Origin: Adiantum capillus-veneris
Taxonomy: Eukaryota > Streptophyta > Polypodiopsida > Polypodiales > Pteridaceae
DNA length: 64,000 bases
Direction: 5' to 3'
Assembly: GCA_014529385.2 (NCBI GenBank)
Contig: CM043963.1
Coordinates: forward strand, 76,687,412-76,751,411
Shown: positions 22,692 through 34,596 of the stretch, piece by piece
Layout of the letters: each line of letters begins with the position of its first letter
Position numbering within the stretch: the first letter of the stretch is position 1
Translations under genes and position numbers: made by a program
The notes under the pieces: model-generated
Told to the model about the DNA's origin: nothing
Databases searched by the model: none
What the model saw: only the letters and a program-made list of their open reading frames with translations

Positions 22692-23762
22692 TATAATCAT
22701 AGAAAAATACTTACTAAAAGGCTTTGATTCTCCTTTTAAAGACACGTATTCCAACTTTTTAATCTTAAATATTTATGATCTTTTTTTTTCTATGTGGTGT
22801 TGCAAACAATGCGTGTTTTTCACAAGATTTCTTGAACTTTTTCTCCAGAGACTTCTTCTCTTCAGTAAGAGTAATTAATTGGCCTATCAAACTTTCCTTC
22901 TCTCTCTTTAAAATATTATTCTCTGTAGACAAAATCACTAGTAAATGCTTATAGAAATCATAATTTGATGACAAATTATTGCAATAACCTAGAAGGCCAT
23001 AAAAAAATTATTCCCAATCAGGTACTTGCATAGTAGGCAATCCCCCCAAAACTTCCTTCACATTTTGAAAAATTACCTCACATGCATTTGTCCACACCAA
23101 GGGGTCCCCTTTAGCTGCTTGTTGATGAGGATATAAAAGCTGTGAAGAAAGGTCAATATACTTGGACAAGTATTTTACCTTTTGGACAAAAGTAACCCAT
23201 TGCTTAATGTTCTTCAAAATAGGCAACATTACCAGAGGTTTGACTTTATCAGGATCTACTTCTATGCCATTCTCATAAATGACATGTTCGAGCAGCTTTA
23301 TACTTGGTTGAGCTAGATGGCACTTTTTTGGATTTAATCGGACCCCGCATTCATCATATCTCTTAAAAGCCAGTTCCAGCTTTGAACAATGAAGTAACCT
23401 ATCACTATAGATGCAAAAGTTATCTATAAAATCTTTGATAAATTTTCCCAAGAAAGGAGCTAAACTCAATTTTGCCTCTTTTGATAATAAGCTGGTCCAT
23501 TTGTGAGCCCAAATGGTAAAACCTTGTAGCAGAAACACTCCCAAGGAGTAATAAAGGTGTTCATCCCCTGGTCTTCAGGAGCAAATTCTAGTTGAAAATA
23601 ACCTGAGAATCCATCACATACACTATATCTCTCATACCCTGCTACAATATCTATGATTTCATCAATGAAGGGCAAAGGATAAGGACCTTTTTTGTTGCCG
23701 CATTGAGTAGCTTGAAGTCTACGCATACCCTCCATCTACCATCTTTCTTGGGGGTTATACGG
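22692..23762 (-). repeat. Array unit 3 (1,071 bp, subtype B)
   Basis: Subtype B: the RT segment reads YPLPFIDEI without the TAG. Two long RT pieces are open (23735-23466 and 23544-23008) and overlap in different frames. Confidence 0.75.
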
Positions 23763-24834
23763 TATAATCATAGAAAAAATACTTACTATAAGGCTCTGAT
23801 TCTCCTTTTAAAGCCACCTGTTTCACCTTTTTATTCTTCAATATTTGTGATCTTTGTTTTTCTATGTTGTGTTCCAAGCAATGTGTGTTTTTCACAATAT
23901 TTCTTGAATTTCTTCTCTAGAGACTTCTTCTCTTCAGTAAGAGTGATTAACTGGCCTATCAAACTTTCCTTCTCTCTCTTTAAAATATTTTCTCTGTAGA
24001 AGAAATCACTAGTAAGTGCTTATAGAAATCAGAATTTGCTGACAATTTATTGCAATAACCTAGAAGGCCATAAAAAACTTATTCCCAATCAGGTACTTGC
24101 ATAGCAGGCAATCCCCCCAAAACTTCCTTTACATTTTGAAAAATTACCTCACTTGCATTTGTCCACACCAAGGGGCCCCCTTTAGCTGCTTGTTGACAAG
24201 GATATAAAAGCTGTGAAGAAAGGTAAATAGACCTGGACAAGTATTTTACCTTATGGACAAAAGTAGCCCATTGCTTAGTGTTCTTCGGAATAGGCAACAT
24301 TACCACAGGTTTGACTTTATCAAGATCTGCTTCTATGCCATTCTTAGAAATGACATATCTGAGGACCTTTATACTTGGTTGAGCTACATGGAGCTTTTTT
24401 GGATTTAATCGGCCCCTGCATTCATCATATCTCTTAAAATCCAGTTCCAGCTTTGAACACTGAAATAGCCTATCACTATAGATGCAAAAGTTATCTATAA
24501 AATCTTCGATAAATTTTCCCAAGAAAGGAGCTAAAACTCAATTTTGCCTCTTTTCATAATAAGCCGGTCCATTTGTGAGCCCAAATGGTAAAACCTTGTA
24601 GCAGAAACACTCCCAAAGAGTAATAAAGGTGGTCTTCCCCTGGTCTTCAGGAGCAATTTTTAGTTTAAAATAACCTGAGAATCCATCACATACACTATAT
24701 CTCTCATACCCTGCTACAATATCTAGGATTTCCTCAATAAAGGGCAAAGGCTAAGGACCTTTTTTGTTGCCGCATTGATTAGCTTGAAGTCTATGCATAC
24801 CCTCCATCTACCATCTTTCTTGGGGGTTATATGG
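23763..24834 (-). repeat. Array unit 4 (1,072 bp, subtype A)
   Basis: Subtype A. The RT C-terminal half is open for 147 codons (24522-24079), from FIEDFIDNFCIYSDRL to VPDWE. Confidence 0.75.
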
Positions 24835-25906
24835 TATAATCATAAAAAAATACTTACTGAAAGGCTCTGATTCTCCTTTTAAAGACACCTGTTCCAACTT
24901 TTTAATCTTCAATATTTGTGATCTTTTTTTTTTCTATATCGTGTTGCAAGCAACGTGTGTTTTTCACAAGATTTCTTGAATTTTCTCTCTAGAGACTTCT
25001 TCTCTTCAGTAAGAGTGATTAATTGGCCTATCAAACTTTCCTTCTCTCTCTTTAAAATATTATTCTCTGTAGACGAAATCATTAGTAAATACTTATAGAA
25101 ATCATAATTTGCTGACAAATTATTGTAATAACCTAGAAGGCTATAAAAAACTTAGTCCCAATCATGTACTTGCATAGCAGGCAATCCCCCCAAAACTTCC
25201 TTCACATTTTGAAAAATTACCTCACATGCATTTGTCCAGACCAAGGGGTCCCCTTTAGCTGCTTGTTGAGGATATAAAAGTTGTGAAGAAAGGTAAATAG
25301 ACCTGGACAAGTATTTTACCTTATGGAAAAAAGTAGCCGATTGCTTAGTGTTCTTCGAAATAGGCAACATTACCAGAGCTTTCACTTTATGTGCATCTAC
25401 TTCTATGCCATTCTTAGAAATGACATGTCCGAGGAGTTGTATACTTGGTTGAGCTATTATATGGAACTTTTTTGGACTTAATCGGCCCCCTCATTCATCA
25501 TATTTCTTAAAATCCAATTCCAGCTGTGAACAATGAGGTAGCCAATCACTATAGATGCAAAAGTTATCTATAAAATCTTTGATAAATTCTCCCAAGAAAG
25601 GAGCTAAAACTCAATTTTGCCTATTTTGATAATAAGCCGGTCCATTTGTGAGCCCAAATGGTAAAACCTTGTAGCAGAAACACTCCCAAGGAGTAATAAA
25701 GGTGGTCTTCCACTGGTCTTCAGGAAAAAATTTTAGTTGAAAATAACCTGAGAATCCATCACATACACTATATCTCTCATACCCTGCTACAATACCTACG
25801 ATTTCATCAATGAAGGCAAAGGATAAGGACCTTTTTTGTTGCCACATTGAGTATCTTGAAGTCTACGCATACCCTCCATCTACCATCTTTCTTGGAGGTT
25901 ATACGG
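24835..25906 (-). repeat. Array unit 5 (1,072 bp, subtype B)
   Basis: Subtype B. The coiled-coil exon is open (25118-24909). The RT part is broken near 25,480 by a small insertion and has a 3-bp loss in QQAAKG. Confidence 0.75.
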
Positions 25907-26981
25907 TATCATCATAGAAAAACTACTTACTTTAAGGCTCTGATTCTCCTTTTAAAGCCACCTGTTTCAACTTTTTAATCTTCAATATTTGTGATCTTTG
26001 TTTTTCTATGTCGTGCACCAAGCAACGTGTGTTTTTCACAATATTTCTTGAATTTCTTCTCTAGAGACTTTTTCTCTTCAATAAGACTGATTAATTGGCC
26101 TATCAAACTTTCCTTCTCTCTCTTTAAAATATTATTCTCTGTAGAAGAAATCATTAGTAAATGCTTATAGAAATCAGAATTTGCTGATAAATTATTGCAA
26201 TAACCTAGAAGGCCATAGAAAACGTATTCCCAATCAGGTACTTGCATAGCAGGCAATCCCCCCAAAACTTCCTTTACATTTTGAAAAATTACCTCATATT
26301 CATTAGTCCACACCAAGGGGTTCCCTTTAGCTGCTTGTTGAAGCGGATATAAAAGCTGTGAAAAAAGGTAAATATACCTGGACAAGTATTTTACCTTATG
26401 GACAAAAGTACCCCATTGCTTAGTGTTCTTCGAAATAGGCAACATTACCAGAGCTTTGACTTTATCAGGATCTGCTTCTATGCCATTCTCAGAAATGACA
26501 TGTCCGAGGAGCTTTATACTTGGTTGAGCTAGATGGAACTTTTTTGGATTTAATCGGCCCCCGCATTCATCATATCTCTTAAAAGCTAGTTCCAGCTTTG
26601 AACAATGAATTAACCTATCACTATAGATGCAAAAGTTATCTATAAAATCTTTGATAAATTTTCCCAAGAAAGGAGCTAAACTCAATTTTGCCTCTTTTGA
26701 TAATAACCCGGTCCATTTGTGAGCCCAAATGGTAAAACCAGCTTGTAGCAAAAACACTCCCAAGGAGTAATAAAGGTGGTCTTCCCTTGGTCTTCAGGAG
26801 AAAATTTTAGTTGAAAATAACCTGAGAATCCATCACATACACTATATCTCTCATACCCTGCTACAATACCTAGGATATCATCAATGAAGGGCAAAGGATA
26901 AGGACCTTTTTTGTTGCCGCATTGAGTAGCTTGAAGTCTACGCATACCCTCCATCTACAATCTTTCTTGGGGGTTATACGG
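25907..26981 (-). repeat. Array unit 6 (1,075 bp, subtype B), with the longest fused ORF
   Basis: One 262-codon frame (26763-25975) runs from the RT catalytic-loop region through MQVPDWEYVFYGLLGY into the coiled-coil exon without a stop. Here the acceptor-like CTTCTAG is read through as coding sequence. A 3-bp insertion (KLVLPFG) lies near 26,740. Confidence 0.75.
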
Positions 26982-28054
26982 TATAATCATAGAAAAAATA
27001 CTTATTGTAAGGCTCTTATTCTTCTTTTAAAGCCACATGTTTCAACTTTTTAATCGTCAAAATTTATGATCTTTTTTTTTCTATGTTGTGTTCCAAGCAA
27101 CGTGTGTTTTTCACAATATTTCTTGAATTTCTTCTCTAGAGACTTCTTCTCTTCAGTAAGAGTGATTAATTGGCCTATCAAACTTTCCTTCTCTCTCTCT
27201 AAAATATTATTCTCTGTAGAAGAAATCATTAGTAACTGCTTATAGAAATCAGAATTTGCTGACAATTTATTGCGATAACCTAGAAGGCCATAAAAAACTG
27301 ATTCCCAATCTGGTACTTGCATAGCAAGCAATCCCCCCGAAACTTTCTTCACATTTTGAAAAATTACCTCACTTGCATTTGTCCACACCAAGGGGTTCCA
27401 TTTAGCTACTTGTTGACGAGGATATAAAAGCTGTGAAGAAAGGTAAATAGACATGGACAAGTATTTTACCATTATGGACAAAAGTAGCCCATTGCTTAGT
27501 GTTCTTCGAAATAGGAAACATTACCAGAGCTTTGACTTTATCAGGATCTGCTTCTATGCCATTCTTAGAAATGACATATCCGAGGAGCTTTATACTTGGT
27601 TGAGCTCGATGGAACTTTTTTGGATTTAATCGGCCCCCGCATTAATCATATCTCTTAAAATCCAGTTCCAGATTTGAACAATGAAGTAGCCTATCAGTAT
27701 AGATGCAAAAGTTATCTATAAAATCTTTGATAAATTTTCCCAAGAAAGGAAATAAAGCTCAATTTTGCCTCTTTTCATAATAAGCCGGTCCATTTGTGAG
27801 CTCAAATGGTAAAACCTTGTAGCAGAAACAATCCCAAGGAGTAATAAAGGTGGCTTCCCCTGGTCTTCAGTAGCAATTTTTAGTTGAAAATAACCTGAGA
27901 ATCAGTCACATACACTATATCTCTCATACCCTGCTACAATATCTAGGATTTCCTCAATAAAGGGCAAAGGTTAAGGACCTTTTTTGTTGCCGCATTGAGT
28001 AGCTTGAAGTCTATGCATACCCTCCATCTACCATCTCTCTTGGGGGTTATACGG
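26982..28054 (-). repeat. Array unit 7 (1,073 bp, subtype A)
   Basis: An ORF at 27481-27050 joins the RT end to the coiled-coil exon as in unit 6. The rest of the RT part has frameshifts. Confidence 0.75.
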
Positions 28055-29106
28055 TATAATCATAGAAAAATACTTACTGAAAGGCTCTGATTCTGCTTTT
28101 AAAGACACCTGTTCCAACTTTTTAATCTTCAATATTTGTGATCGTTTTTTTTATATGTCGTGATGCAAGCAATGTGTGTTTTTCACAATATTTCTTGAAT
28201 TTTTTGTAGAGACTTCTTTTCTTTAGTAAGAGTGATTAATTGGCCTATCAAACTTTCCTTCTCTCTCTTTAAAATATTATTCTCTATAAGAAGAAATCAT
28301 TAGTAAATCCTTATAGATATCATTATTTGCTGACAAATTATTGCAATAACCTAGAAGGCCATAAAAAATTTATTCCCAATCATGTACTTGCATAGCAGGC
28401 AATCCCCCCAAAACTTCCTTCACATTTTGAAAAATTACCTCACATGCATTCGTCCACACCAAAGGGTCCCCTTTAGCTGCTTGTTGATGAGGATATAAAA
28501 GCTATGAAGAAAGCTAAATAGACCTGGACAAGTATTTTACCTTCTGGACAAAAGTAGCCCATTGCTTAGTGTTCTTCGAAATAGGCAACATTACCAGAGC
28601 TTTGACTTTATGAGGATCTGCTTCTATGCCATTCTCAGAAATGACATGTTGAGCTAGATGGATCTTTTTTGGATTTAATCGGCCCCCACATTCATCATAT
28701 CTCTTAAGAGCCAATTCCAGCTATGAACAATGAGGTAACCTATCACTATAGATGCAAAAGTTATCTATAAAATCTTTGATAAATTTTCCCAAGAAAGGAG
28801 CTAAAACTCAATTTTGCCTCTTTTGATAATAAGCTGGTCCATTTTTGAGCCCAAATGGTAAAACCTTGTAGAGCAGAAACACTCCCAAGGAGTAATAAAG
28901 GTGGTCTTCCCGTGGTCTTCAAGAGCAAATTTTAGTTGAAAATAACCTGAGAATCCATCACATACACTATATCTTTCATACCCTGCTACAATATCTAGGA
29001 TTTCATCAATGAAGGACAAAGGATAAGGACCTTTTTTGTTGCTGCATTGAGTAGCTTGAATTCTACGCATACCCTCCATCTACCATCTTTGTTGGAGGTT
29101 ATACGG
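28055..29106 (-). repeat. Array unit 8 (1,052 bp, subtype B)
   Basis: This is the shortest complete unit. About 20 bp are missing around 28,648, where other units read TCCGAGGAGCTTTATACTTGG. A 3-bp AGC insertion lies near 28,872 and is shared with unit 9. Confidence 0.75.
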
Positions 29107-30180
29107 TATAATCATAGAAAAAATACTTACTGTAAGGCTCTCATTCTCCTTTTAAAGCCACCTGTTTCAACTTTTTAATCTTCAATATTTGTGATCTTTA
29201 TTTTTCTATGTCGTGCTCCAAGAAACTAGTGTTTTTCACAATATTTCTTGAATTTCTTCTCTAGAGACTTCTTCTCTTCAGTAAGAGCGATTAAGTGGCC
29301 TATCAAATTTTCCTTCTATCTCTTTAAACTATTATTCTGTGTAGAAGAAATCATTAGTAAATGCTTATAGAAATCAGAATTTGCTGACAAATTATTGCAT
29401 TAACCTAGAAGGCCATAAAAAACTTATTCCCAATCAGGTACTTGCATAGCAGGCAATCCCCCCAAAACTTCCTTTACATTTTGAAAAATTACCTCATATT
29501 CATTTGTCCACACCAAGGGGTCCCCTTTATCTACTTGTTGAAGAGGATATAAAAGCTGTGAAGAAAGGTAAATAGACCTGGACAATTATTTTACCTTATG
29601 GACAAAAGTAGCCCATTGCTTAGTGTGCTTGGGAATAGGCAACATTACCATAGGTTTGACTTTATCAAGATCTACTTCTATGCCATTCTCAGAAATGACA
29701 TCTCTGAGGAGCTATATACTTGGTTGAGCTAGATGGAACTTTTTTGGATTTAATGGCCCCTGCATTCATCATATCTCTTAAAAGCCAGTTCGAGCTTTGA
29801 ACAATGAAGTAACCTATCACTATAGATGCAAAAGTTATCTATAAAATCTTTGATAAATTTTCCCAAGAAAGGAGCTAAAACTCAATTTTGCCTCTTTTGA
29901 TAATAAGCCGGTCCATTTGTGAGCCCAAATGGTAAAACCTTGTAGAGCAGAAACACTCCCAAGGAGTAATAAAGGTGGTCTTTCCCTGGTCTTCAGGAGC
30001 AAATTTTAGTTGAAAATAACCTGAGAATCCATCACATACACTATATCTTTCATACCCTGCTACAATATCTAGGATTTCATCAATGAAGGGCAAAGGATAA
30101 GGACCTTTTTTGTTGCTGCATTGAGTAGCTTGAAGTCTACGCATACCCTCCATCTACCATCTTTGTTGGAGCTTATACGA
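29107..30180 (-). repeat. Array unit 9 (1,074 bp, subtype B)
   Basis: It shares the AGC insertion with unit 8 (near 29,945), so the two are close relatives. The RT N-terminal piece is open (30153-29875). Confidence 0.75.
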
Positions 30181-30696
30181 TATAATCATAGAAAAAATAC
30201 TTACTGTAAGGCTCTGATTCTCCTTTTAAAGCCACCTGTTTCAACTTTTTAATCTTCAATATTTGTGATCTTTATTTTTCTATGTCGTGTTCCAAGCAAT
30301 GTGTGTTTTTCACAAGATTTCTTGAATTTTTTCTCTAGATGCTTCTTCTCTTCAGTAAGAGTGATTAACTGGCCTATCAAAATTTTTTTCTCTCTCTTTA
30401 AAATATTATTCTCTATAGAAGAAATCATTAGTAAATGCTTATAGAAATCAGAATTTGCTGACAAATTATTGCAATAACCTAGAAGGCCATAAAAAAGTTA
30501 TTCCCAATCAGGTACTTGCATAGCAGGCAATCCCCACAAAACCTCCTTCACATTTTGAAAAATTACCTCACATTCATTTGTCCACTCCAAGGGGTCCCCA
30601 TTAGCTGCTTGTTGAAGAGGATATAAAAGCTGTGAAGAAAGGTAAATAAACTTGGACAAGTATTTTACCTTATGGACAAAATTAGCCAACTGCTTG
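30181..30696 (-). repeat. Array unit 10, truncated by E3
   Basis: The coiled-coil exon (30464-30249) and the RT end (30689-30498) are present. The unit then stops at CTGCTTG, where the E3 LTR begins. Confidence 0.8.
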
Positions 30697-30848
30697 TGTT
30701 AGACAAGGGGAACTAGAACCTAGGAGTCCACCTCCCAACCACCCACTATATAGCATGGCCCGTGGCCCTTTGCCCTAGTTGACTCCCTTTCCACGCTGCC
30801 TAGCCCGGCCTTGCCCTTGTCTAGTCCGGCCTTGCCGATGTCCTGACA
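30697..30848 (-). repeat. E3 3' LTR (152 bp)
   Basis: On the minus strand it begins TGTCAGGACATC after the purine tract and ends GTCTAACA at the array junction. It contains a TATA-like CTATATAG near 30,747. It is unusually short for a gypsy LTR. No second copy is in the window, so its ends are inferred from TG...CA and the purine tract. Confidence 0.65.
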
Positions 30849-30867
30849 TTACTCCCCCCTGAAGAAG
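30849..30867 (-). other. E3 polypurine tract
   Basis: The minus strand reads CAGGGGGGAGTAA directly before the LTR start. The pol frame also runs through it into the LTR. Confidence 0.65.
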
Positions 30868-30879
30868 AGTTTTCATCCT

Positions 30880-32723
30880 CAAAAACGAAAGTGGGAAACT
30901 TCTTCTTAAGAACACTAATGTTTTCCCAAGTGGCACCTTCCTCAACTCGATCTTTTTACTTGATTAAGGCTTGTTGACGTACATGATTACGTGTATGTAC
31001 CTCATGATAATCGAGAACATGTTCAGGTTTATGCGGTAAGGTAGGAGGTTCAATGAAATCTACCAAAATCTGTTGGTCAATGACATTGTCATCCCCATGT
31101 AACGGCTTACATAAACGGCTTACATGAAACATCGGATGAATAAGAGAATGTGCAGGTAGCAATAATGTGTAGGCACAATCACCTACTCGCTTGAGTATTT
31201 TGAAAGTCCCACAATATCGGGGAGATAATTTAGGTGTTGGCCCAGTTTTTAGACTTTCTTAATGTTCTGACACACGTAAAAATACTTCCTCCCCTTCCTC
31301 AAAGGTAACTTGCCGAAGTTTCTCATCATCATAGTTCTTATACCGATCCTGCGCTTGTCGGACATTCTGACGAGCGAGTTTCAGCATATCCATTTGGTCT
31401 TGGAGAAAATCCTTAACCTGTTGGAGCTTTTCGGTTGCCAACCCCACCGTAACAGATGACCAAGGTTGAAACCCATACATGAGCATGAAAGGACTAAATC
31501 CAGTTGTGACATGCTTAGCACTGTTGTAGGCAAACTCAAGAATAGGTAAGTATTCTTCCCAGTCTGACTGTTTTTGGCTGACGTATGCTCTTAGCATATC
31601 CTCTAGCACTTGGTTAACTCATTCAGTCTGACCATCTGCTTCTGGATGATCGGTTAAACACAGGCCTCCAAAAGTGACTGTTAAAGCTGGGATCACGATC
31701 ACTGACAATGTTGCTTGGCAAACCATACAACTTGTATAGATTGTCCACAAATAACTTAGCTAATTCTGGTGTCTTGACCATTGATTTGGTTTGAATAAAC
31801 TTATATAGTTTATTCAACATGTCTATGACCACCCATACCGAGTCATGACCTCGTACAGTGGTTGGTAAACCCACAATAAAGTCCATAAAGATACTTTTCC
31901 ATTTTCCATTGCGAATCTCCAAAGGATGTAAGAGTCCTCCTGCTTTCAGGCGCTCTGCTTTGTTAACTTGACATTTTTGGCAATGCAAGACATAAGCTTG
32001 AACAAAGCCATGTATACCTGGCCAGTAAAACTGTCATCGTATGAGAACATAAGTTTTTCTAATACTCGAGTACCCTGCACTTGGACTATCATGACATTCA
32101 TCAAGAATTTGGTGTCGAATGTTTGTGTCTGTCAGTACACAAAATCTCCCCTTATGGAGTAGGTACCCATTCTCGATGGTGAAATGCTTCCATCGATGTA
32201 GTTCATCACTCGATAGAGGAGAACTAGGTGTGGAGGTTAATGTTACACTACCATCATTGGAGTGAGAAGGATCCCTCATTTGAACATGGCTCCACACTTT
32301 GGAATATGCTTCATCATGCTCATATTTGCCTTTGAGAGAATCTAAAAATTCACTACGAAGTTCCGTGAAACAAGAGAGAATTGATCTTTGGCATACGACT
32401 TAGAGCATCAGCCACCACATTGTATTGACCTTTACGATACCTGAGCTTGACGTCATATTCCTGAAGAATATCAGCCTACCTAGCTTTCTGACCCTTCAAA
32501 TCCATTTGTTGTGTAAACCATTTAATGCTTTCATGGTCAAACAGAATCTGAAACTGAGCACCATACAGATAATGCCGCCATGTTTTTAAGGCAAACACTA
32601 TTGCATAGAGTTCGTGCTCATAAGCAGAGTAGTTCTACTGAGCTGCATCAAGCTTCTTGCTTTCAAATTCAATTGGTCGTCTATCTTGTAACAAGACTGC
32701 TCCAATACCACGGTTACTGGCAT
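30880..32723 (-). pseudogene. E3 pol remnant: RNase H, integrase, chromodomain
   Basis: RNase H (about 32,723-32,390) shows DASNRGIGAVLLQDRRP, YEHELYAI and VVADALSRM with two internal stops. The integrase zinc-binding segment (32,297-31,960) has HCQKC, but the usual second His is Tyr (SAGYSS). The core shows FMDFIVGLPTTVRG and IVSDRDPSFNSHFW, then a frameshift near 31,650 and HVTTGFSPFMLMYG. The tail (31,162-30,880) shows HPMFHVSRL and a chromodomain-like PEHVLDYHEV, then a stop replacing an aromatic residue and EEGATWEN. Several nonsense codons make it non-functional. Confidence 0.85.
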
Positions 32724-34151
32724 CCATTAGTTAACTTGGATGAACAATACTTTTGCAAGAGAGAGAATTTAGAGAACATGACAACAGTTGAGGACCGGAT
32801 TTATGTGGAGCCGGTCCCCCCTCCAATAGGCATTTGTATTATGATTTCTCCCATTAAGAGAGACTTGTTACAATACATTCTTTGTGTTCCTTGTGACCTA
32901 GGTGATGCAATGAAGATGGAAAGCTTCATGCATCACAATCATAGCATAACATGAACTTGAAGAAAGCTTTAATTGTCCCAAGCCTCAGTCCCAAGACCTC
33001 AAACACCTTCGAAGGTGGAGAGAGCTAGCAGGGAATGAGGGTAGGGAAGAGGAAGAAGAAACATTTCATAGGAGAAAGAACTAGTTCCTCACTTATCATA
33101 CTCTTGTTGCTAGCATACATAATAGCATAGTAATCAAGAAGAAGGAGATGTCAAGCTTAAGCATTGAAGCATGGCTCTTGGTTGGATTTGCACTCCATAG
33201 CCAAGAGTGTTGGTGTAGGCTCTCAACCTCTACTTGCTTGGAGAAGGAGAGGGAGCTCTTGCACTTTGCATAGTACACAATGAGAGTTCTTGTGAGTGTG
33301 TGTGGGTGAGTATACCCCCTAAGCACCCCCCTAGCTTGGGTCGACCCCCCCTTGTAGCTCATGCTTGAAGCTCATTGGACCCCTTCAGGCCTAGCCAATC
33401 ACAAGCAGGAGCCATTACAAGCAACATGGGTAGCCTTGGGACAAGTGTCCCCCTTTCCCCTTTCAGAGAGAGGACTTGATAAACGCTAAAACAATTAGAT
33501 AATTCATGTAATTTATCATTGGACCCCTTTGAAGCCTAGCCAATAGGCTTCAAGCAACACATGAAGGTAACATGGGTAGGGGCTTGACATGTGTCCTTGC
33601 TACCTCTTCAAGTTGGGGCTTCCCTTGTGTGTGTGAGTGGGTGTTCTCTCTCTAGCCCCTAGGAAAAGGGCTCGCCCCCCCTCTTGTAGGAATGCTTTTG
33701 ACTTTAGGTGATCAAGCACCTTACTCACCAAGCATGACAAAGCACTTGAACTAGGGGGTGTTCCCACAAGCATCTCAGGCAAGCTTCTCAAGGCACCTCA
33801 AGTACCTTAATCATGCAGCAAGTCAAGCACCTCAAGCATGGAGCCAATCAAGAAACTCAAGAATCTTAATCAAGCACCTCAAGCATGACAAACACCTCAA
33901 GCACGACAAGCACCTCAAGCAGGACAAGCACCTCGAGCTTGGGCCGGGTTCCCACCTCAAGCTCAGCCCTAGCTTACCTAAGGTCAAAGGACTTTTACAC
34001 ACATTTATTGGAGGTCTTCAATGAAGCTAACCCTAAGGTCTTATGCTCCATTGGTTAGCCTTGCTCTTTGATAGACCATCTCCCTTTTGGGCCCCTTTAC
34101 CATTGGCCCCGTGTTGAGATAGATCTATAAGCACATATCTATATCTTAACA
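32724..34151 (-). repeat. E4 LTR L1 (3' LTR of B1, truncated)
   Basis: It matches L2-L4 but lacks about 117 bp at the minus-strand 3' end. The junction with E3 RNase H lies at a shared CCAT(TAG). It contains the AAGCACCTC minisatellite at about 33,792-33,944. Confidence 0.85.
33792..33944. repeat. Minisatellite in E4 LTR (AAGCACCTC units)
   Basis: Irregular repeats of CACCTCAAGCATGACAA-like units, 15-21 bp long. The same block is in L2 (47,576-47,728), L3 (54,774-54,926) and L4 (61,936-62,088) with few changes. It yields spurious His/Lys-rich + strand ORFs. Confidence 0.75.
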
Positions 34152-34596
34152 CTTGTTCCCGTTTATTCTCCCACATTAAGTGATCAATTTAATATGAGAA
34201 AATCATTTGGGTTGGTTAGATATTAGATTTTATGACATTACCTCTCTCTTGAAATCATAGTCGTCCTCGACTATGAGGTAGAAGAGATAAAGTCTTAGTC
34301 ATTAGTCAATCGTACTTAGCAGGTAAAGGATCCCTTTTTACCCTACGATATCTTTCCAAGATGGATGACTAATCCATTTGGTGCTTGGGAGACATAGCTG
34401 CCGCAAGCATGTCTGCTCTTTAGTCCATTTCATTCTCCCAAAGTAGAGTGACAAATTCTACTTGGTGTTTGAGAGACGTCGTCATCACAAACATGATTTT
34501 AAGCATGCATATTAGTTAAATTTGTGCACACTTAAAAAGAGGACTAGTCTTATAAGACAAAAACATGAGTGATTTAAAAGAAATTTGTACATGTGC
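34152..34596 (-). other. B1 3' untranslated region and polypurine tract
   Basis: Next to L1 the minus strand reads GGGAGAATAAACGGGAACAAG, the likely polypurine tract. The rest is non-coding and recurs at 47,936-48,380 and 55,135-55,579. Confidence 0.65.

Larger units (their letters stand above)
20551..30696 (-). repeat. Tandem array of ten ~1.07-kb units (exon plus gypsy RT fragment)
   Basis: Ten head-to-tail units recur with a period of 1,052-1,075 bp. Reading the minus strand, each has: a GTAAGTATTT donor-like site; a Ty3 reverse-transcriptase fragment from the PKKDG/RVCVDF region through YPLPFIDEI, FSGYFQLK, PFGLTNGPAYY and YSDRL to LVWTNACEVIF and MQVPDWE; then a CTTCTAG acceptor-like site and a Lys/Glu-rich coiled-coil exon (KREKESLIGQLITLTEEKK). 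The unit nearest the split gene shares its exon-intron border with that gene. The array is therefore an amplified piece of the gene in which an intron carries an RT fragment. Most units have stops in the RT part. Confidence 0.85.
30697..32723 (-). mobile_element. E3: 3' half of a Ty3/gypsy chromovirus, minus strand
   Basis: From right to left on the minus strand: RNase H, integrase zinc-binding region, integrase core, chromodomain-like tail, polypurine tract and a short 3' LTR. The left end sits cleanly in array unit 10. The right end stops inside RNase H, where a truncated E4 LTR begins. Gag, protease, most of the reverse transcriptase and the 5' LTR are missing. Confidence 0.85.

Noticed and set aside
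20551-30696. CRISPR-like direct repeats
   Set aside because: Units are about 1.07 kb with coding content and no short repeat-spacer pattern, in a plant genome.
33758-34024. His/Lys-rich + strand ORF (HLKHDKHLK repeats), also in L2-L4
   Set aside because: It is the translation of the LTR minisatellite, antisense to the element. A peptide function is not supported.
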